From Oscillospiraceae bacterium (GTDB lineage: Bacteria; Bacillota; Clostridia; Oscillospirales; CAG-382): DNA of 64,000 nucleotides. The notes beneath the pieces are model-generated. The model did not search any database, was not told the origin of the DNA, and saw only the letters and a list, made by a program, of their open reading frames with translations. This document shows, one piece after another, positions 11,036-18,694 of this stretch. Numbering within the stretch: the stretch's first letter is position 1; each line of letters begins with the position of its first letter. The DNA lies in contig SVTH01000002.1 in NCBI GenBank assembly GCA_015063885.1, positions 62,001-126,000 of the forward strand, in the 5' to 3' direction. Both the position numbers and the translations under genes were made by a program.

Positions 11036-11130
11036 ACGTGCCGGGGGTGCTGTGTCAAAACGGCTGAGATGGCGGGGAACCGCTGAACCCTTTAACCTGA
11101 TTTGGATAATACCAGCGTAGGGAGATTGTA
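11036..11130 (+). ncRNA. TPP riboswitch (THI element)
   Basis: The conserved core is present in order: GGGGGTGC, CTGAGATGG, ACCCTTTAACCTGA, and GGATAATACCAGCGTAGGGA. It lies between a SigA-type promoter and thiT, the expected context. Binding of thiamine pyrophosphate should lower transporter expression. The aptamer ends are approximate. Confidence 0.95.
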
Positions 11131-11154
11131 ACTGTTTTTTTGATTTTGTGTTAT

Positions 11155-11186
11155 GGTCCGCGTGGTGTTTTCCCCGCGGATCTTTT
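11155..11186 (+). terminator. Expression-platform terminator of the TPP riboswitch
   Basis: Stem tccgcg (11157-11162) with cgcgga (11175-11180), followed by TCTTTT, just upstream of the thiT ribosome binding site. It is the likely ligand-controlled terminator. Confidence 0.6.
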
Positions 11187-11212
11187 GTATTCTTTTACAG
11201 GAGGTTTTTGTT

Positions 11213-11797
11213 ATGACGAAAACCAAACAGCATCTCTATTCTCTTTGTGAGTGCGGCATTCTTGTCGCCGCCGCGGTGGTCATCTCCTTTCTGCAGATCC
11301 CGTGGTTCTGGGCAAACGGCGGATCCATCAGCTTTGTCGCCGTTCCTCTCGTTCTCATCGGCTACCGCCACGGTATCGGCTGGGGCTTTGGCGCCTGTAT
11401 GGCGTACGGCCTGGTGGACTGTATCATCGGCGGCGGGATCGGATGGGGCATCGTTTCCGTGATCCTGGATTACGTGCTGGCCTACGGTGCCATCGGTATT
11501 GCGGGCTTGTTCCGGGGGAAAGGGCTTCTCAGCCTGGAGCTGGGCGTCCTGGCAGGCAACCTGGCACGCTTTGCGGTCCATTTCGTGGCCGGCATCACCG
11601 CATGGAAGATCGCCGTGGGGGATACCGAGGAAATCTTCGGCATGACCTTCGGCGCGGATATGTCCGTGGTGTATTCCATCCTGTACAACGGCAGCTACAT
11701 GCTTCCCAACCTGCTTCTTTCCCTGGTTGCCATGCCTCTTTTGTATCCTGCCATCAAAAAGATTGAAAAAATGTACCCGATCGGCGGAAAAAATTGA
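11213..11797 (+). CDS. thiT: Energy-coupled thiamine transporter substrate-binding subunit
   Basis: The S component of an ECF vitamin transporter, 194 residues and about six membrane helices. It binds thiamine and works with the shared EcfAA'T module, which is not in this window. The assignment rests on the ThiT-like sequence (FLQIPWFWANGGSISF, the family's aromatic/GGS loop) and the TPP riboswitch upstream. AGGAGG lies 8 bases before this ATG. Upstream in-frame ATGs fall inside the riboswitch terminator and are rejected as starts. Confidence 0.92.
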   Translation: MTKTKQHLYSLCECGILVAAAVVISFLQIPWFWANGGSISFVAVPLVLIGYRHGIGWGFGACMAYGLVDCIIGGGIGWGIVSVILDYVLAYGAIGIAGLFRGKGLLSLELGVLAGNLARFAVHFVAGITAWKIAVGDTEEIFGMTFGADMSVVYSILYNGSYMLPNLLLSLVAMPLLYPAIKKIEKMYPIGGKN

Positions 11798-11806
11798 AAA
11801 AACCTC

Positions 11807-11835
11807 TTGCTTTTTTCAAAAATGTGTGATATAAT
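11807..11835 (+). promoter_or_regulatory. SigA-type promoter for rplS
   Basis: TTGCTT (11807-11812), 17-base spacer, TATAAT (11830-11835). The -10 is preceded by TGTGA. The roughly 80-base leader that follows could host L19 autoregulation, but I could not identify a known leader structure. Confidence 0.75.
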
Positions 11836-11919
11836 TTGATGTCAATTTATGGGGGCGGTCCTCTGCAGCTCTGCACGAACGTCTCAAAATTACTATATTA
11901 CTATAGGAGGATGAGCAAC

Positions 11920-12261
11920 ATGACCGCATTGGAAGCATTTGCAAAGCAGCAGCTCAAGTCTGAGGTTCCTCAGTTCAACGTAGGTGACACCGTTAAGGTT
12001 CATCAGCGTATCGTTGAGGGCACCAGAGAGAGAATTCAGCTTTTCGAAGGCACCGTTATCGCTAAGAAGAACGGTGGCATCTCCGAGACCTTCACCGTAA
12101 GACGTATGTCCTTCGGCGTAGGTATCGAGAAGACCTTCCCTCTGCATTCCCCCAACGTCGTGAAGGTAGAAGTTACCCGTCTCGGTAAGGTTCGCAGAGC
12201 AAAACTTTACTACCTGCGTGACAGAGTGGGCAAGAGCGCAAAGGTAAAAGAAAAAATCTGA
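11920..12261 (+). CDS. rplS: 50S ribosomal protein L19
   Basis: A 113-residue protein with the L19 features [21 protein letters not shown] and the C-terminal [17 protein letters not shown]. The start was chosen for AGGAGG at 11905-11910, nine bases upstream; an ATG at 11911 abuts the binding site and is unlikely. It is monocistronic, with its own promoter and terminator. It sits at the bridge between the subunits. Confidence 0.97.
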   Translation: MTALEAFAKQQLKSEVPQFNVGDTVKVHQRIVEGTRERIQLFEGTVIAKKNGGISETFTVRRMSFGVGIEKTFPLHSPNVVKVEVTRLGKVRRAKLYYLRDRVGKSAKVKEKI

Positions 12262-12273
12262 CTTTGATGCAAG

Positions 12274-12298
12274 GCGCCTCTTACCGGAGGCGTCTTTT
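12274..12298 (+). terminator. Intrinsic terminator after rplS
   Basis: Seven-base stem gcgcctc / gaggcgt (one G-U pair), followed by CTTTTG. Confidence 0.75.
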
Positions 12299-12364
12299 GC
12301 GTTTTATGCAAGCAAGGCGCCTTTTGGCAGCCTTGGACCACTATTTTGAAAAGGAGAAAACGCC

Positions 12365-13105
12365 ATGGACGAAAAGGAGACCCTGACGGAAGCGGAGAGC
12401 ACGGAAGAGCTCTGCGAGGAGCTTTCTCCGGAGGCCGGGGAAGAGACCCCTTCCGAAGAGCCCGTTCCCGAGGCAGAAGAGCCTGCCGAAGGATCCGCCG
12501 AAGCGGAGAAGAAAGAATCCGGTGCCTTTGCCGCCATGCGCACGGCGTTTGAATATATCGAAACCTTCTGTGTGGCCCTTTCCGTGATGATCGTGCTGTT
12601 TTTGTTCTTCTTCCGCAACGTGACGGTGGACGGCGACTCCATGCTTCCCACCCTGCACGGGGGAGATTCCTCCGACCATGCGGACACGCTGATCATCTCC
12701 GATTTCCTCTACGAGCCCAAAACCGGGGACATCGTGGTGCTGAACATCATGGACGACGGCCAGCCCCTCATCAAGCGAGTCATCGCCGCGGAGGGACAGA
12801 GAGTCCGCATCGACTTCACCCATTGGGTGGTGGAGGTAGACGGCGTGGAGCTGGATGAGACCTATATCCGCCGTATCATGGGCGCTACCATGTACGCGGC
12901 AGATATGGACCGTATGTACGGCGTGGACGAAAACGGCGTTTGCGAGTTCACCGTGGGGAAGGACAAGGTCTTCGTCATGGGGGACAACCGCAACAATTCC
13001 AAGGACAGCCGTTACCTGGAGGTAGGGGAGCAGGACGTGGATCACATCCTGGGCAAAGTGGTGCTGAGAGTTTTCCCCTTGGCCGAGTTCGGCACAGTAG
13101 ATTGA
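12365..13105 (+). CDS. lepB: Signal peptidase I
   Basis: Cleaves signal peptides of exported proteins outside the membrane. Catalytic Ser92 lies in GDSMLPTL and Lys137 in LIKRVIA; the C-terminal box VMGDNRNNSKDSR is intact. One membrane helix (about 66-83) precedes the catalytic domain. The first 55 residues are an unusual acidic cytoplasmic tail with about 20 Glu. AAGGAG precedes the ATG. It is next to rbgA and rnhB, as in other Firmicutes, where lepB, rplS, rbgA and rnhB commonly cluster. Confidence 0.95.
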   Translation: MDEKETLTEAESTEELCEELSPEAGEETPSEEPVPEAEEPAEGSAEAEKKESGAFAAMRTAFEYIETFCVALSVMIVLFLFFFRNVTVDGDSMLPTLHGGDSSDHADTLIISDFLYEPKTGDIVVLNIMDDGQPLIKRVIAAEGQRVRIDFTHWVVEVDGVELDETYIRRIMGATMYAADMDRMYGVDENGVCEFTVGKDKVFVMGDNRNNSKDSRYLEVGEQDVDHILGKVVLRVFPLAEFGTVD

Positions 13106-13119
13106 TTTTTTGGTGAATT

Positions 13120-13965
13120 ATGGATAAAGAGATCGTTTGGTACCCGGGGCACATGACCCGTGCAAAACGAAAAATACAGGAAGATCTGCCCTTGGTGGAC
13201 ATGGTCATTGAGCTTTTGGACGCCCGTGCACCCATTTCCAGCCGCAACCCTTCCTTTGCGGAGCTGTTCAAGAACAAGCCCAGTCTGACCCTGCTGACCA
13301 AGTGCTCCCTGGCGGACCGCCGCGGGGTGAGCTGCTACGTGAACCAATTGAAGGGCAAGGACCGTATGGTCATTCCCATCGATTGCAAAACGGGCATGGG
13401 GGTGAAGAACGTTGCCCCTGCCATTCGGGAGCTGATGGCGGAGAAGCTGGAGCGTTACGCCGCAAAGGGCATGAAGAAGCCCATCCGCGCTATGGTGGTT
13501 GGGATCACCAACGTGGGAAAATCCACCTTTATCAACACCTTTGCGGGAAGCAAGCGTGCCAAGGCGGAGGACCGTCCCGGTGTGACCCGCCACAACCAGT
13601 GGATCCCCGTTCCTTCCATGGGCGTAGAGCTTTTGGACACTCCCGGCGTGCTGTGGCATAAGTTTGAGGATCAGACCGTGGCTAAAAAGCTGGCGGTCTT
13701 GGGCGCCATCCGTGACGAGATCCTGGATCAGATCGAGCTTTCCTGCGCATTGCTGGGGATGCTCCGGGTGAGCTATCCCGAGCTGTTGACCGCCAGATAC
13801 AAGGTGGAATGGACGGAAGAGGATTCCGATTACGATCTGTTCCAAAAGATCGCCCGCAAGCGCGGCTTCATCCGTGCCGGGGCAGAGGTGGACGACGACC
13901 GTACCGCCGCCGTCCTGCTGGACGAGTTCCGTGCGGGAAAGATCGGCGAGATCACGTTAGACTGA
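13120..13965 (+). CDS. rbgA: Ribosome biogenesis GTPase RbgA/YlqF, with degenerate G4 motif
   Basis: A circularly permuted GTPase needed for late 50S assembly in Firmicutes. Motif order is G4-G1-G3 as expected: G1 GITNVGKST (residues 128-136) and G3 DTPG (173-176). The N-terminal WYPGHM and DARAP/SSRNP segments are typical. The base-recognition motif NKxD is replaced by TKCS (residues 60-63), so both the Asn and the Asp that read guanine are lost. The length of 281 is normal and the C-terminal helical domain is intact. The start has only a weak binding site. Confidence 0.92.
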   Translation: MDKEIVWYPGHMTRAKRKIQEDLPLVDMVIELLDARAPISSRNPSFAELFKNKPSLTLLTKCSLADRRGVSCYVNQLKGKDRMVIPIDCKTGMGVKNVAPAIRELMAEKLERYAAKGMKKPIRAMVVGITNVGKSTFINTFAGSKRAKAEDRPGVTRHNQWIPVPSMGVELLDTPGVLWHKFEDQTVAKKLAVLGAIRDEILDQIELSCALLGMLRVSYPELLTARYKVEWTEEDSDYDLFQKIARKRGFIRAGAEVDDDRTAAVLLDEFRAGKIGEITLD

Positions 13966-13983
13966 TAAAAGAAGGTGTGGAGA

Positions 13984-14592
13984 TTGCTGACTTGGGAGAT
14001 TGAAAATTCCTTTTGCACCCCGGAGCTGCAAGTGCTTTGCGGTTGCGACGAGGCGGGAAGAGGTCCTCTTGCGGGACCCGTATACGCCGCCGCGGTGATC
14101 CTGCCCAAGGGGCTTGTCATCGAAGGGCTGGACGATTCCAAAAAGCTTTCCCCCAAAAAGCGGGATCTCCTGTACGACCGCATCAAGGAGCAGGCCCCGG
14201 CCTACGCCATTGCCCGCGCCGAGGTGGAGGAGATCGAAGAATTGAACATTTTAGAGTGCGCCTTGCTTGCCATGCGCCGTGCCATGGAGGCTTTGGAGAT
14301 CCGTCCCGACGCCGCCTTGATCGACGGCAATATTGCGAGAGGATTTTCCGTGCCCGCCTTCCCCGTCATCGGGGGAGACGCCAAATGCCCCTCCATTGCC
14401 GCCGCCTCCGTGCTGGCTAAGGTGGAGCGTGACAGAGATTGCCTGGCGCTGGACAAGCTGTACCCCCAATACGGCTTTGCCGTTCATAAGGGTTACGCCA
14501 CCAAGGCTCACAGGGAAGCGATCCTGCAATACGGACCCTGCCCCGCCCACCGTATGAGCTTTTTGAAAAAGCTTTTGGGGAAGTGCGAATGA
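13984..14592 (+). CDS. rnhB: Ribonuclease HII
   Basis: Removes RNA from RNA-DNA hybrids and misincorporated ribonucleotides. Active-site elements are present: GCDEAGRGPLAGPV near the N-terminus, the LIDGN Asp, and the GGDAKCPSIAAASVLAK block. The start is uncertain. A TTG here is about 8 bases from AAGAAGGTG; a GTG nine bases upstream abuts that binding site. The final bases overlap yraN (ATGA). Confidence 0.94.
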   Translation: MLTWEIENSFCTPELQVLCGCDEAGRGPLAGPVYAAAVILPKGLVIEGLDDSKKLSPKKRDLLYDRIKEQAPAYAIARAEVEEIEELNILECALLAMRRAMEALEIRPDAALIDGNIARGFSVPAFPVIGGDAKCPSIAAASVLAKVERDRDCLALDKLYPQYGFAVHKGYATKAHREAILQYGPCPAHRMSFLKKLLGKCE

Positions 14593-15023
14593 ACGCACAC
14601 CGCGTGGGAAAACTGGGTGAGGAGCTTGCCCTTCAATATTTGGAAAAACAGGGCGTGCATATTTTGGCGCGCAATTACAGCGTTTACGGCGGAGAGATCG
14701 ACCTGGTCGCCTTCTGCCGAGGCGTGTTGCTATTCGTGGAAGTGAAGACCAGAACGGGCACCCAATGGGGTACCGGGGCGGAGGCCATGGACGGAGAAAA
14801 GATCCGCCACGTGGAGCGTGCCGCCAAGGAGTTTTCAAGGGCCCACGAGGAAAACGGGAGGATCCCCGTTTTGTATTGGCCGGGCATTTGGGTGCCGCGG
14901 CGCATTCGTCACAGGCGCATCGACGGGATCGAGGTGTATCTCTACCCCGACGGAACGCCCAGGAGCATCAACAGAATCGAGGACATAGGATATGAAATTC
15001 GTCAGCACCCGCGCACTGAATAA
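14589..15023 (+). CDS. YraN family (UPF0102) predicted nuclease-fold protein
   Basis: 144 residues with the restriction-endonuclease-like signature of the family: GEIDLVAF followed by LFVEVKTR. The biological role is not established. It starts in the rnhB stop and runs 32 bases into thrC, a longer overlap than others here. The N-terminal HRVGKLGEELA is typical. YraN genes often follow rnhB. Confidence 0.88.
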   Translation: MNAHRVGKLGEELALQYLEKQGVHILARNYSVYGGEIDLVAFCRGVLLFVEVKTRTGTQWGTGAEAMDGEKIRHVERAAKEFSRAHEENGRIPVLYWPGIWVPRRIRHRRIDGIEVYLYPDGTPRSINRIEDIGYEIRQHPRTE

Positions 15024-16482
15024 CAAAAAAGAATACTCCGCCGCAGAAGTGATCAAGCAGGGACTTGCCCCCGACGGCGGCCTGTTCGTCCCCACGGAGA
15101 TCCCCGCCTTGACGGGAGAGGATCTGGACCGCCTGGCAGGGATGACCTACCCTGAGCGTGCCGCAGAGATCATGGGGCTTTATCTGACGGATTACACCCG
15201 TGAGGAGCTTCTTTCCGCCGCCAATGCGGCATACGGCGCTCCCAAGTTCCCGGAAGCCACCCCCACGCCCATCACCAAGGTGGGCGACTTGGAGCTTTTG
15301 GAGCTTTGGCACGGCCCCACCTCCGCTTTCAAGGATATGGCGTTGCAGATCATGCCCCATCTCCTTTCCATGGCGCTGACCAAGACAGGAGAGACCCGTG
15401 ATGCGTTGATCCTGGTGGCTACCTCCGGCGATACCGGCAAGGCGGCTTTGGAGGGCTACGCAGACGTGCCCAGAGTAAAGATCCACGTGTTCTATCCCAC
15501 CGACGGCGTCAGCCGTATTCAGAAAAAGCAGATGGCCACCCAGCAGGGAAGTAACGTGAACGTTACCGCCATCTACGGCAACTTCGACGACGCCCAGAAC
15601 GGCGTGAAGGCCATCTTTGCCGACGGTGAAATGGCGTCTCTTCTGGACAAAGAAGGCCTGTTCCTTTCTTCCGCAAACTCCATCAACTGGGGCAGATTGG
15701 TTCCCCAGGTGGTGTATTATATCTCCGCCTACTGCGACCTGATGAACGCGGGCCGTTTGCAGAAGGGGGATCTGATGGACGTGGTGGTTCCCACCGGGAA
15801 CTTCGGCAACATTTTTGCTTGCTGCCTGGCAAAGCGTATGGGACTTCCCGTAGGGAAGATGATCTGCGCCTCCAACCAGAACAACGTCCTCACCGATTTC
15901 ATCAACAACGGCGTGTACGACAGACGCCGCACCTTCTATCAGACCGTGTCCCCTTCCATGGATATCCTCATTTCCAGCAACCTGGAGCGTCTTCTGTGGC
16001 TGGTGGCAGGTCCCGAAAAGTGTGCAAGCTACATGGAAGCTCTCCGCAAGGACGGCGTGTACGCCGTGGACAAGGAGGTCCTGGAGGCGGTACAGGAGGA
16101 GTTTGCCGCATATTTCTGCGACGAAGCCCTCACCAAGAACGTGTTGCGTGAGATCTACGAGCAGAGAATGTACCTGGCGGATACCCACACTGCCGTTGCT
16201 CTGTCCGCCGCTTTGCGGTATCAGCGTTCCCTGGAGGAAGAAAAACGCACCGTTTTGGTAGCCTCCACCGCTTCTCCCTATAAGTTCTCTCCCGCCGTGC
16301 TGGAGGCCTTGGGGAAGACCGTTCCCGAGGACGGCTTCGAGGCTCTGCGCAGTTTGCAGAAGATCAGCGGTATTCCCGCTCCCGCCCGCCTTGCGGCGCT
16401 GGAAACCATGGAGGATCGCTTCACGGAAGTGATCGCCGCCGAGAACATGAAGGAAGCCGTTTTGGCCTTCGCCCGCAGTTAA
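14992..16482 (+). CDS. thrC: Threonine synthase
   Basis: A PLP enzyme that forms threonine from O-phosphohomoserine. It is 496 residues, of the longer fungal/E. coli-like type with N-terminal VSTRAL. The PLP lysine is K114 in SAFKDMALQ, and the ATSGDTGKAALEG phosphate loop is clear. The start overlaps yraN. A terminator follows, so thrC ends the lepB-led group. No T-box was seen upstream. Confidence 0.95.
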   Translation: MKFVSTRALNNKKEYSAAEVIKQGLAPDGGLFVPTEIPALTGEDLDRLAGMTYPERAAEIMGLYLTDYTREELLSAANAAYGAPKFPEATPTPITKVGDLELLELWHGPTSAFKDMALQIMPHLLSMALTKTGETRDALILVATSGDTGKAALEGYADVPRVKIHVFYPTDGVSRIQKKQMATQQGSNVNVTAIYGNFDDAQNGVKAIFADGEMASLLDKEGLFLSSANSINWGRLVPQVVYYISAYCDLMNAGRLQKGDLMDVVVPTGNFGNIFACCLAKRMGLPVGKMICASNQNNVLTDFINNGVYDRRRTFYQTVSPSMDILISSNLERLLWLVAGPEKCASYMEALRKDGVYAVDKEVLEAVQEEFAAYFCDEALTKNVLREIYEQRMYLADTHTAVALSAALRYQRSLEEEKRTVLVASTASPYKFSPAVLEALGKTVPEDGFEALRSLQKISGIPAPARLAALETMEDRFTEVIAAENMKEAVLAFARS

Positions 16483-16492
16483 ATCAAAAAGA

Positions 16493-16523
16493 CGAGGCTG
16501 TCTTCTTCGGACAGCCTCGCTTT
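16493..16523 (+). terminator. Terminator between thrC and the reverse DUF1540 gene
   Basis: A ten-base perfect stem cgaggctgtc / gacagcctcg with a seven-base loop, followed by CTTT. An A run on the left side lets it also serve the leftward DUF1540 gene. Confidence 0.75.
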
Positions 16524-16532
16524 CAAAAGGTG

Positions 16533-16724
16533 TTAATGCTTGTCGCTTTTGCTTTCAAAGGTGGCGCAAACGGTATCTCCGCAACAGCAAGCGGTGCAGG
16601 GACCTACGCTGATCCGCTCTGCGGTGCAATAGCACTGCCCGTCGTTGTGGACGCAGTTCTGTACACTGCAGGTGATGCCGTTGATATGCTCGGGGACGCG
16701 CTTATCGTGTTCTCTGTGTTCCAT
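16533..16724 (-). CDS. DUF1540 small cysteine-rich protein
   Basis: 63 residues. The family pattern is clear: ITCSVQNCVHND, then CYCTAERISVG, and a final CATF, with eight to nine Cys in total. DUF1540 proteins are small, probably metal-binding, and of unknown function; some are linked to sporulating Firmicutes. GGAAAGGA lies nine bases before the chosen ATG; an ATG nine bases upstream abuts it. Divergent from the phosphoesterase gene. Confidence 0.85.
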   Translation of the reverse strand: MEHREHDKRVPEHINGITCSVQNCVHNDGQCYCTAERISVGPCTACCCGDTVCATFESKSDKH

Positions 16725-16744
16725 GATGGTCATTCCTTTCCGTT

Positions 16745-16762
16745 TCGCAAAATCTTTTGCGA
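16745..16762. promoter_or_regulatory. Perfect inverted repeat between divergent genes
   Basis: TCGCAAAA and TTTTGCGA, two bases apart, lie midway between the starts of the DUF1540 gene and the phosphoesterase. It could be an operator, or a hairpin in the phosphoesterase leader. No known regulator is assigned. Confidence 0.4.
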
Positions 16763-16794
16763 CGGTAACAGTATTCCCGAAAGGAGGCGTTTTT

Positions 16795-17508
16795 ATGTCC
16801 TTGTTTGTCATTGCGGATCTTCATCTTGCCCATACCATGAATAAGCCCATGGATATTTTCGGTAAGCGATGGGAAAACCATACCCAAAGGATCTACGACA
16901 ATTGGAAGAGCGTGGTCTCTCCCGAGGATACCGTGGTGATCGCGGGGGACGTTTCCTGGGGAATGCGCATCGAGGAAGCGGAAGCCGACTTCCGCTTTTT
17001 GGAATCCCTGCCGGGGCATAAGATCGTCCTGAAGGGGAATCACGATTATTGGTGGCAGACCATGAAGAAGCTCACGGAGTTCCGTGACCGCGTGGGGGCT
17101 TTTTCCGTGGATTTCCTGTTCAACAACGCTTACGAGACGGAGGAGTTCATCCTCTGCGGTACACGCGGCTGGACCTTGGAGCACCAGTACAACGCCGAGG
17201 ACGAAAAGATCGTCCATCGGGAGACGGAGCGGCTGAAGACCACCCTCCGTGCGGGGAAGTCGTTACAGGAAAAGTCTCCCGAAAAGGAGCTTTTGGTGTT
17301 CCTTCATTATCCTCCCGCCTACGGCAATCTCCGTTGCGATCCTATTTGTGAGGTCTTGCGGGAAAACGGTGTCAGACGGATCTTCTACGGCCATATGCAC
17401 AATGCGGATCCTTCCCGCCTGGTGCATCAGATCGCAGGCGCCCGTTCTCAGCTGATCGCCGCAGATTTCCTGGAGTTCTGCCCCCAAAAGATCGAAAAAG
17501 AAATATAA
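16795..17508 (+). CDS. Calcineurin-like metallophosphoesterase
   Basis: 237 residues with all core metal-binding motifs in order: DLHL, GDVSWG, GNHDYWW, and GHMHNA near the end. Substrate unknown. AAGGAGG lies seven bases before this ATG; in-frame codons further upstream would overlap the divergent gene and are rejected. The stop is the first base of a terminator-like structure that reaches into the next gene. Confidence 0.88.
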   Translation: MSLFVIADLHLAHTMNKPMDIFGKRWENHTQRIYDNWKSVVSPEDTVVIAGDVSWGMRIEEAEADFRFLESLPGHKIVLKGNHDYWWQTMKKLTEFRDRVGAFSVDFLFNNAYETEEFILCGTRGWTLEHQYNAEDEKIVHRETERLKTTLRAGKSLQEKSPEKELLVFLHYPPAYGNLRCDPICEVLRENGVRRIFYGHMHNADPSRLVHQIAGARSQLIAADFLEFCPQKIEKEI

Positions 17509-17571
17509 ACCGCCCCTCCGGGTCCTGCATATACTGTCAGAAGGCAGACCAACGGAAAGGGCGGTTTTTTT
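17507..17571 (+). terminator. Terminator-like hairpin overlapping the start of the downstream PLP enzyme gene
   Basis: Outer stem aaaccgccc (17507-17515) with gggcggttt (17559-17567) and inner stem ggtcctgc (17521-17528) with gcagacc (17544-17550, one bulge), then a run of T that contains the TTG start codon at 17570. It fits a terminator of the phosphoesterase gene, and it would also bury the likely binding site (GGAAAGGGCGG) of the next gene. Confidence 0.65.
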
Positions 17572-18694
17572 GACAGAGCATTTCGAGACCCGTTCTGCCC
17601 ACGGGGGCGGGACGGAAGGTGATCGGGGAGCCATCAGCTTCCCCATTTTTCAAACCTCTACCTACAAAGCGGGAGGAGAATTCTCCTATTCCCGCTGTCA
17701 GAACCCCACGCGGAAGGAGCTGGAGCACACCGTGGCACGGCTGGAGGAGGGAGCCTACGGCTTTGCCTTTTCCTCGGGACTTGCCGCCGTCACCGTCGTG
17801 TTCTCTCTGCTGAAGGCGGGGGATCACGTGCTGGTCTCCGACGATCTTTACGGCGGGACTTACCGTCTCATTCGGGAGATCTGGTCCCGCTTCGGGATCG
17901 ACTTCACCTTTGCGGATCTGCGGGAGCCGGAGCGGGCGGAGTGCCACCTTCGTCCAAACACGCGGCTGATCTTTGCGGAGACACCCACCAACCCTATGAT
18001 GAAGGTGCTCCCTTTGGCAAGGCTTGCTTCCTTGGCGGCGGATCACGGAGCGCTTTTGGCGGTGGATAACACCTTTTTGACCCCGTATTACCAAAAGCCC
18101 CTCACACTGGGGGCAGACATCGTGGTACATTCGGGAACGAAATTCCTTTCGGGGCACCACGACACGGTATGCGGCTTTTTGGTGACCTCCTCGGAGGAGC
18201 TGGCGGAGCGCATCGCCTTGATCTCCAAGACCCTGGGGAACGCCGCCGCTCCCTTTGACAGCTGGCTGGCTCTGCGGGGGATCCAAACCCTCCCCGTGCG
18301 GATGGAACAGCACACCGCTAACGCCCACGCCGCCGCCACGTATCTGGAAGCCCATCCCCGTGTGGAAAAGGTGTTTTACCCCGGCTTGTCCTCCCATCCT
18401 TCCTATGAGCTGATGAAAAAGCAGACCTCAGGGGCGGGAGGCGTGCTGTCCTTCCTGCTGAAGGACGACGGGGTGGAAAAGGTGCTGAACGGCGGGAAGC
18501 TCATCCGCTTTGCGGAAAGCCTTGGGGGGACCACCTCCCTCATCACCTATCCCCAAACGCAAACGCACGCCTCTGTTCCCAAAGACGTGCGTGAAAAGAT
18601 CGGTATCACCCCTCGCCTGCTCCGCCTTTCCTTGGGCTTGGAGCATATTGAGGATCTTCTTTCGGATCTGGAGCAGATGCTCAGCAGAAAATAA
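17570..18694 (+). CDS. Trans-sulfuration PLP enzyme (cystathionine gamma-synthase/lyase family)
   Basis: A 374-residue Cys/Met-metabolism PLP-dependent enzyme. The PLP lysine is K191 in HSGTKFLSGHHD; YSR (40-42) with NPT binds the cofactor phosphate of the partner subunit, and AETPTNP and DNTF are typical. Sequence alone does not separate MetB, MetC and MccB types. The start is TTG, since the conserved FETRSAHGG must lie near the N-terminus. The gene end overlaps the convergent thiI by 14 bases. Sulfur use fits the neighbouring cysteine desulfurase, but on opposite strands. Confidence 0.9.
   Translation: MTEHFETRSAHGGGTEGDRGAISFPIFQTSTYKAGGEFSYSRCQNPTRKELEHTVARLEEGAYGFAFSSGLAAVTVVFSLLKAGDHVLVSDDLYGGTYRLIREIWSRFGIDFTFADLREPERAECHLRPNTRLIFAETPTNPMMKVLPLARLASLAADHGALLAVDNTFLTPYYQKPLTLGADIVVHSGTKFLSGHHDTVCGFLVTSSEELAERIALISKTLGNAAAPFDSWLALRGIQTLPVRMEQHTANAHAAATYLEAHPRVEKVFYPGLSSHPSYELMKKQTSGAGGVLSFLLKDDGVEKVLNGGKLIRFAESLGGTTSLITYPQTQTHASVPKDVREKIGITPRLLRLSLGLEHIEDLLSDLEQMLSRK

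Noticed and set aside
11798..11919. A known L19 leader structure
   Set aside because: A leader of about 80 bases exists, but I could not match it to a known element, so only the promoter is reported.
17507..17570. SAM riboswitch or T-box in front of the trans-sulfuration gene or thrC
   Set aside because: No conserved core of either element was found; only a terminator-like hairpin exists.
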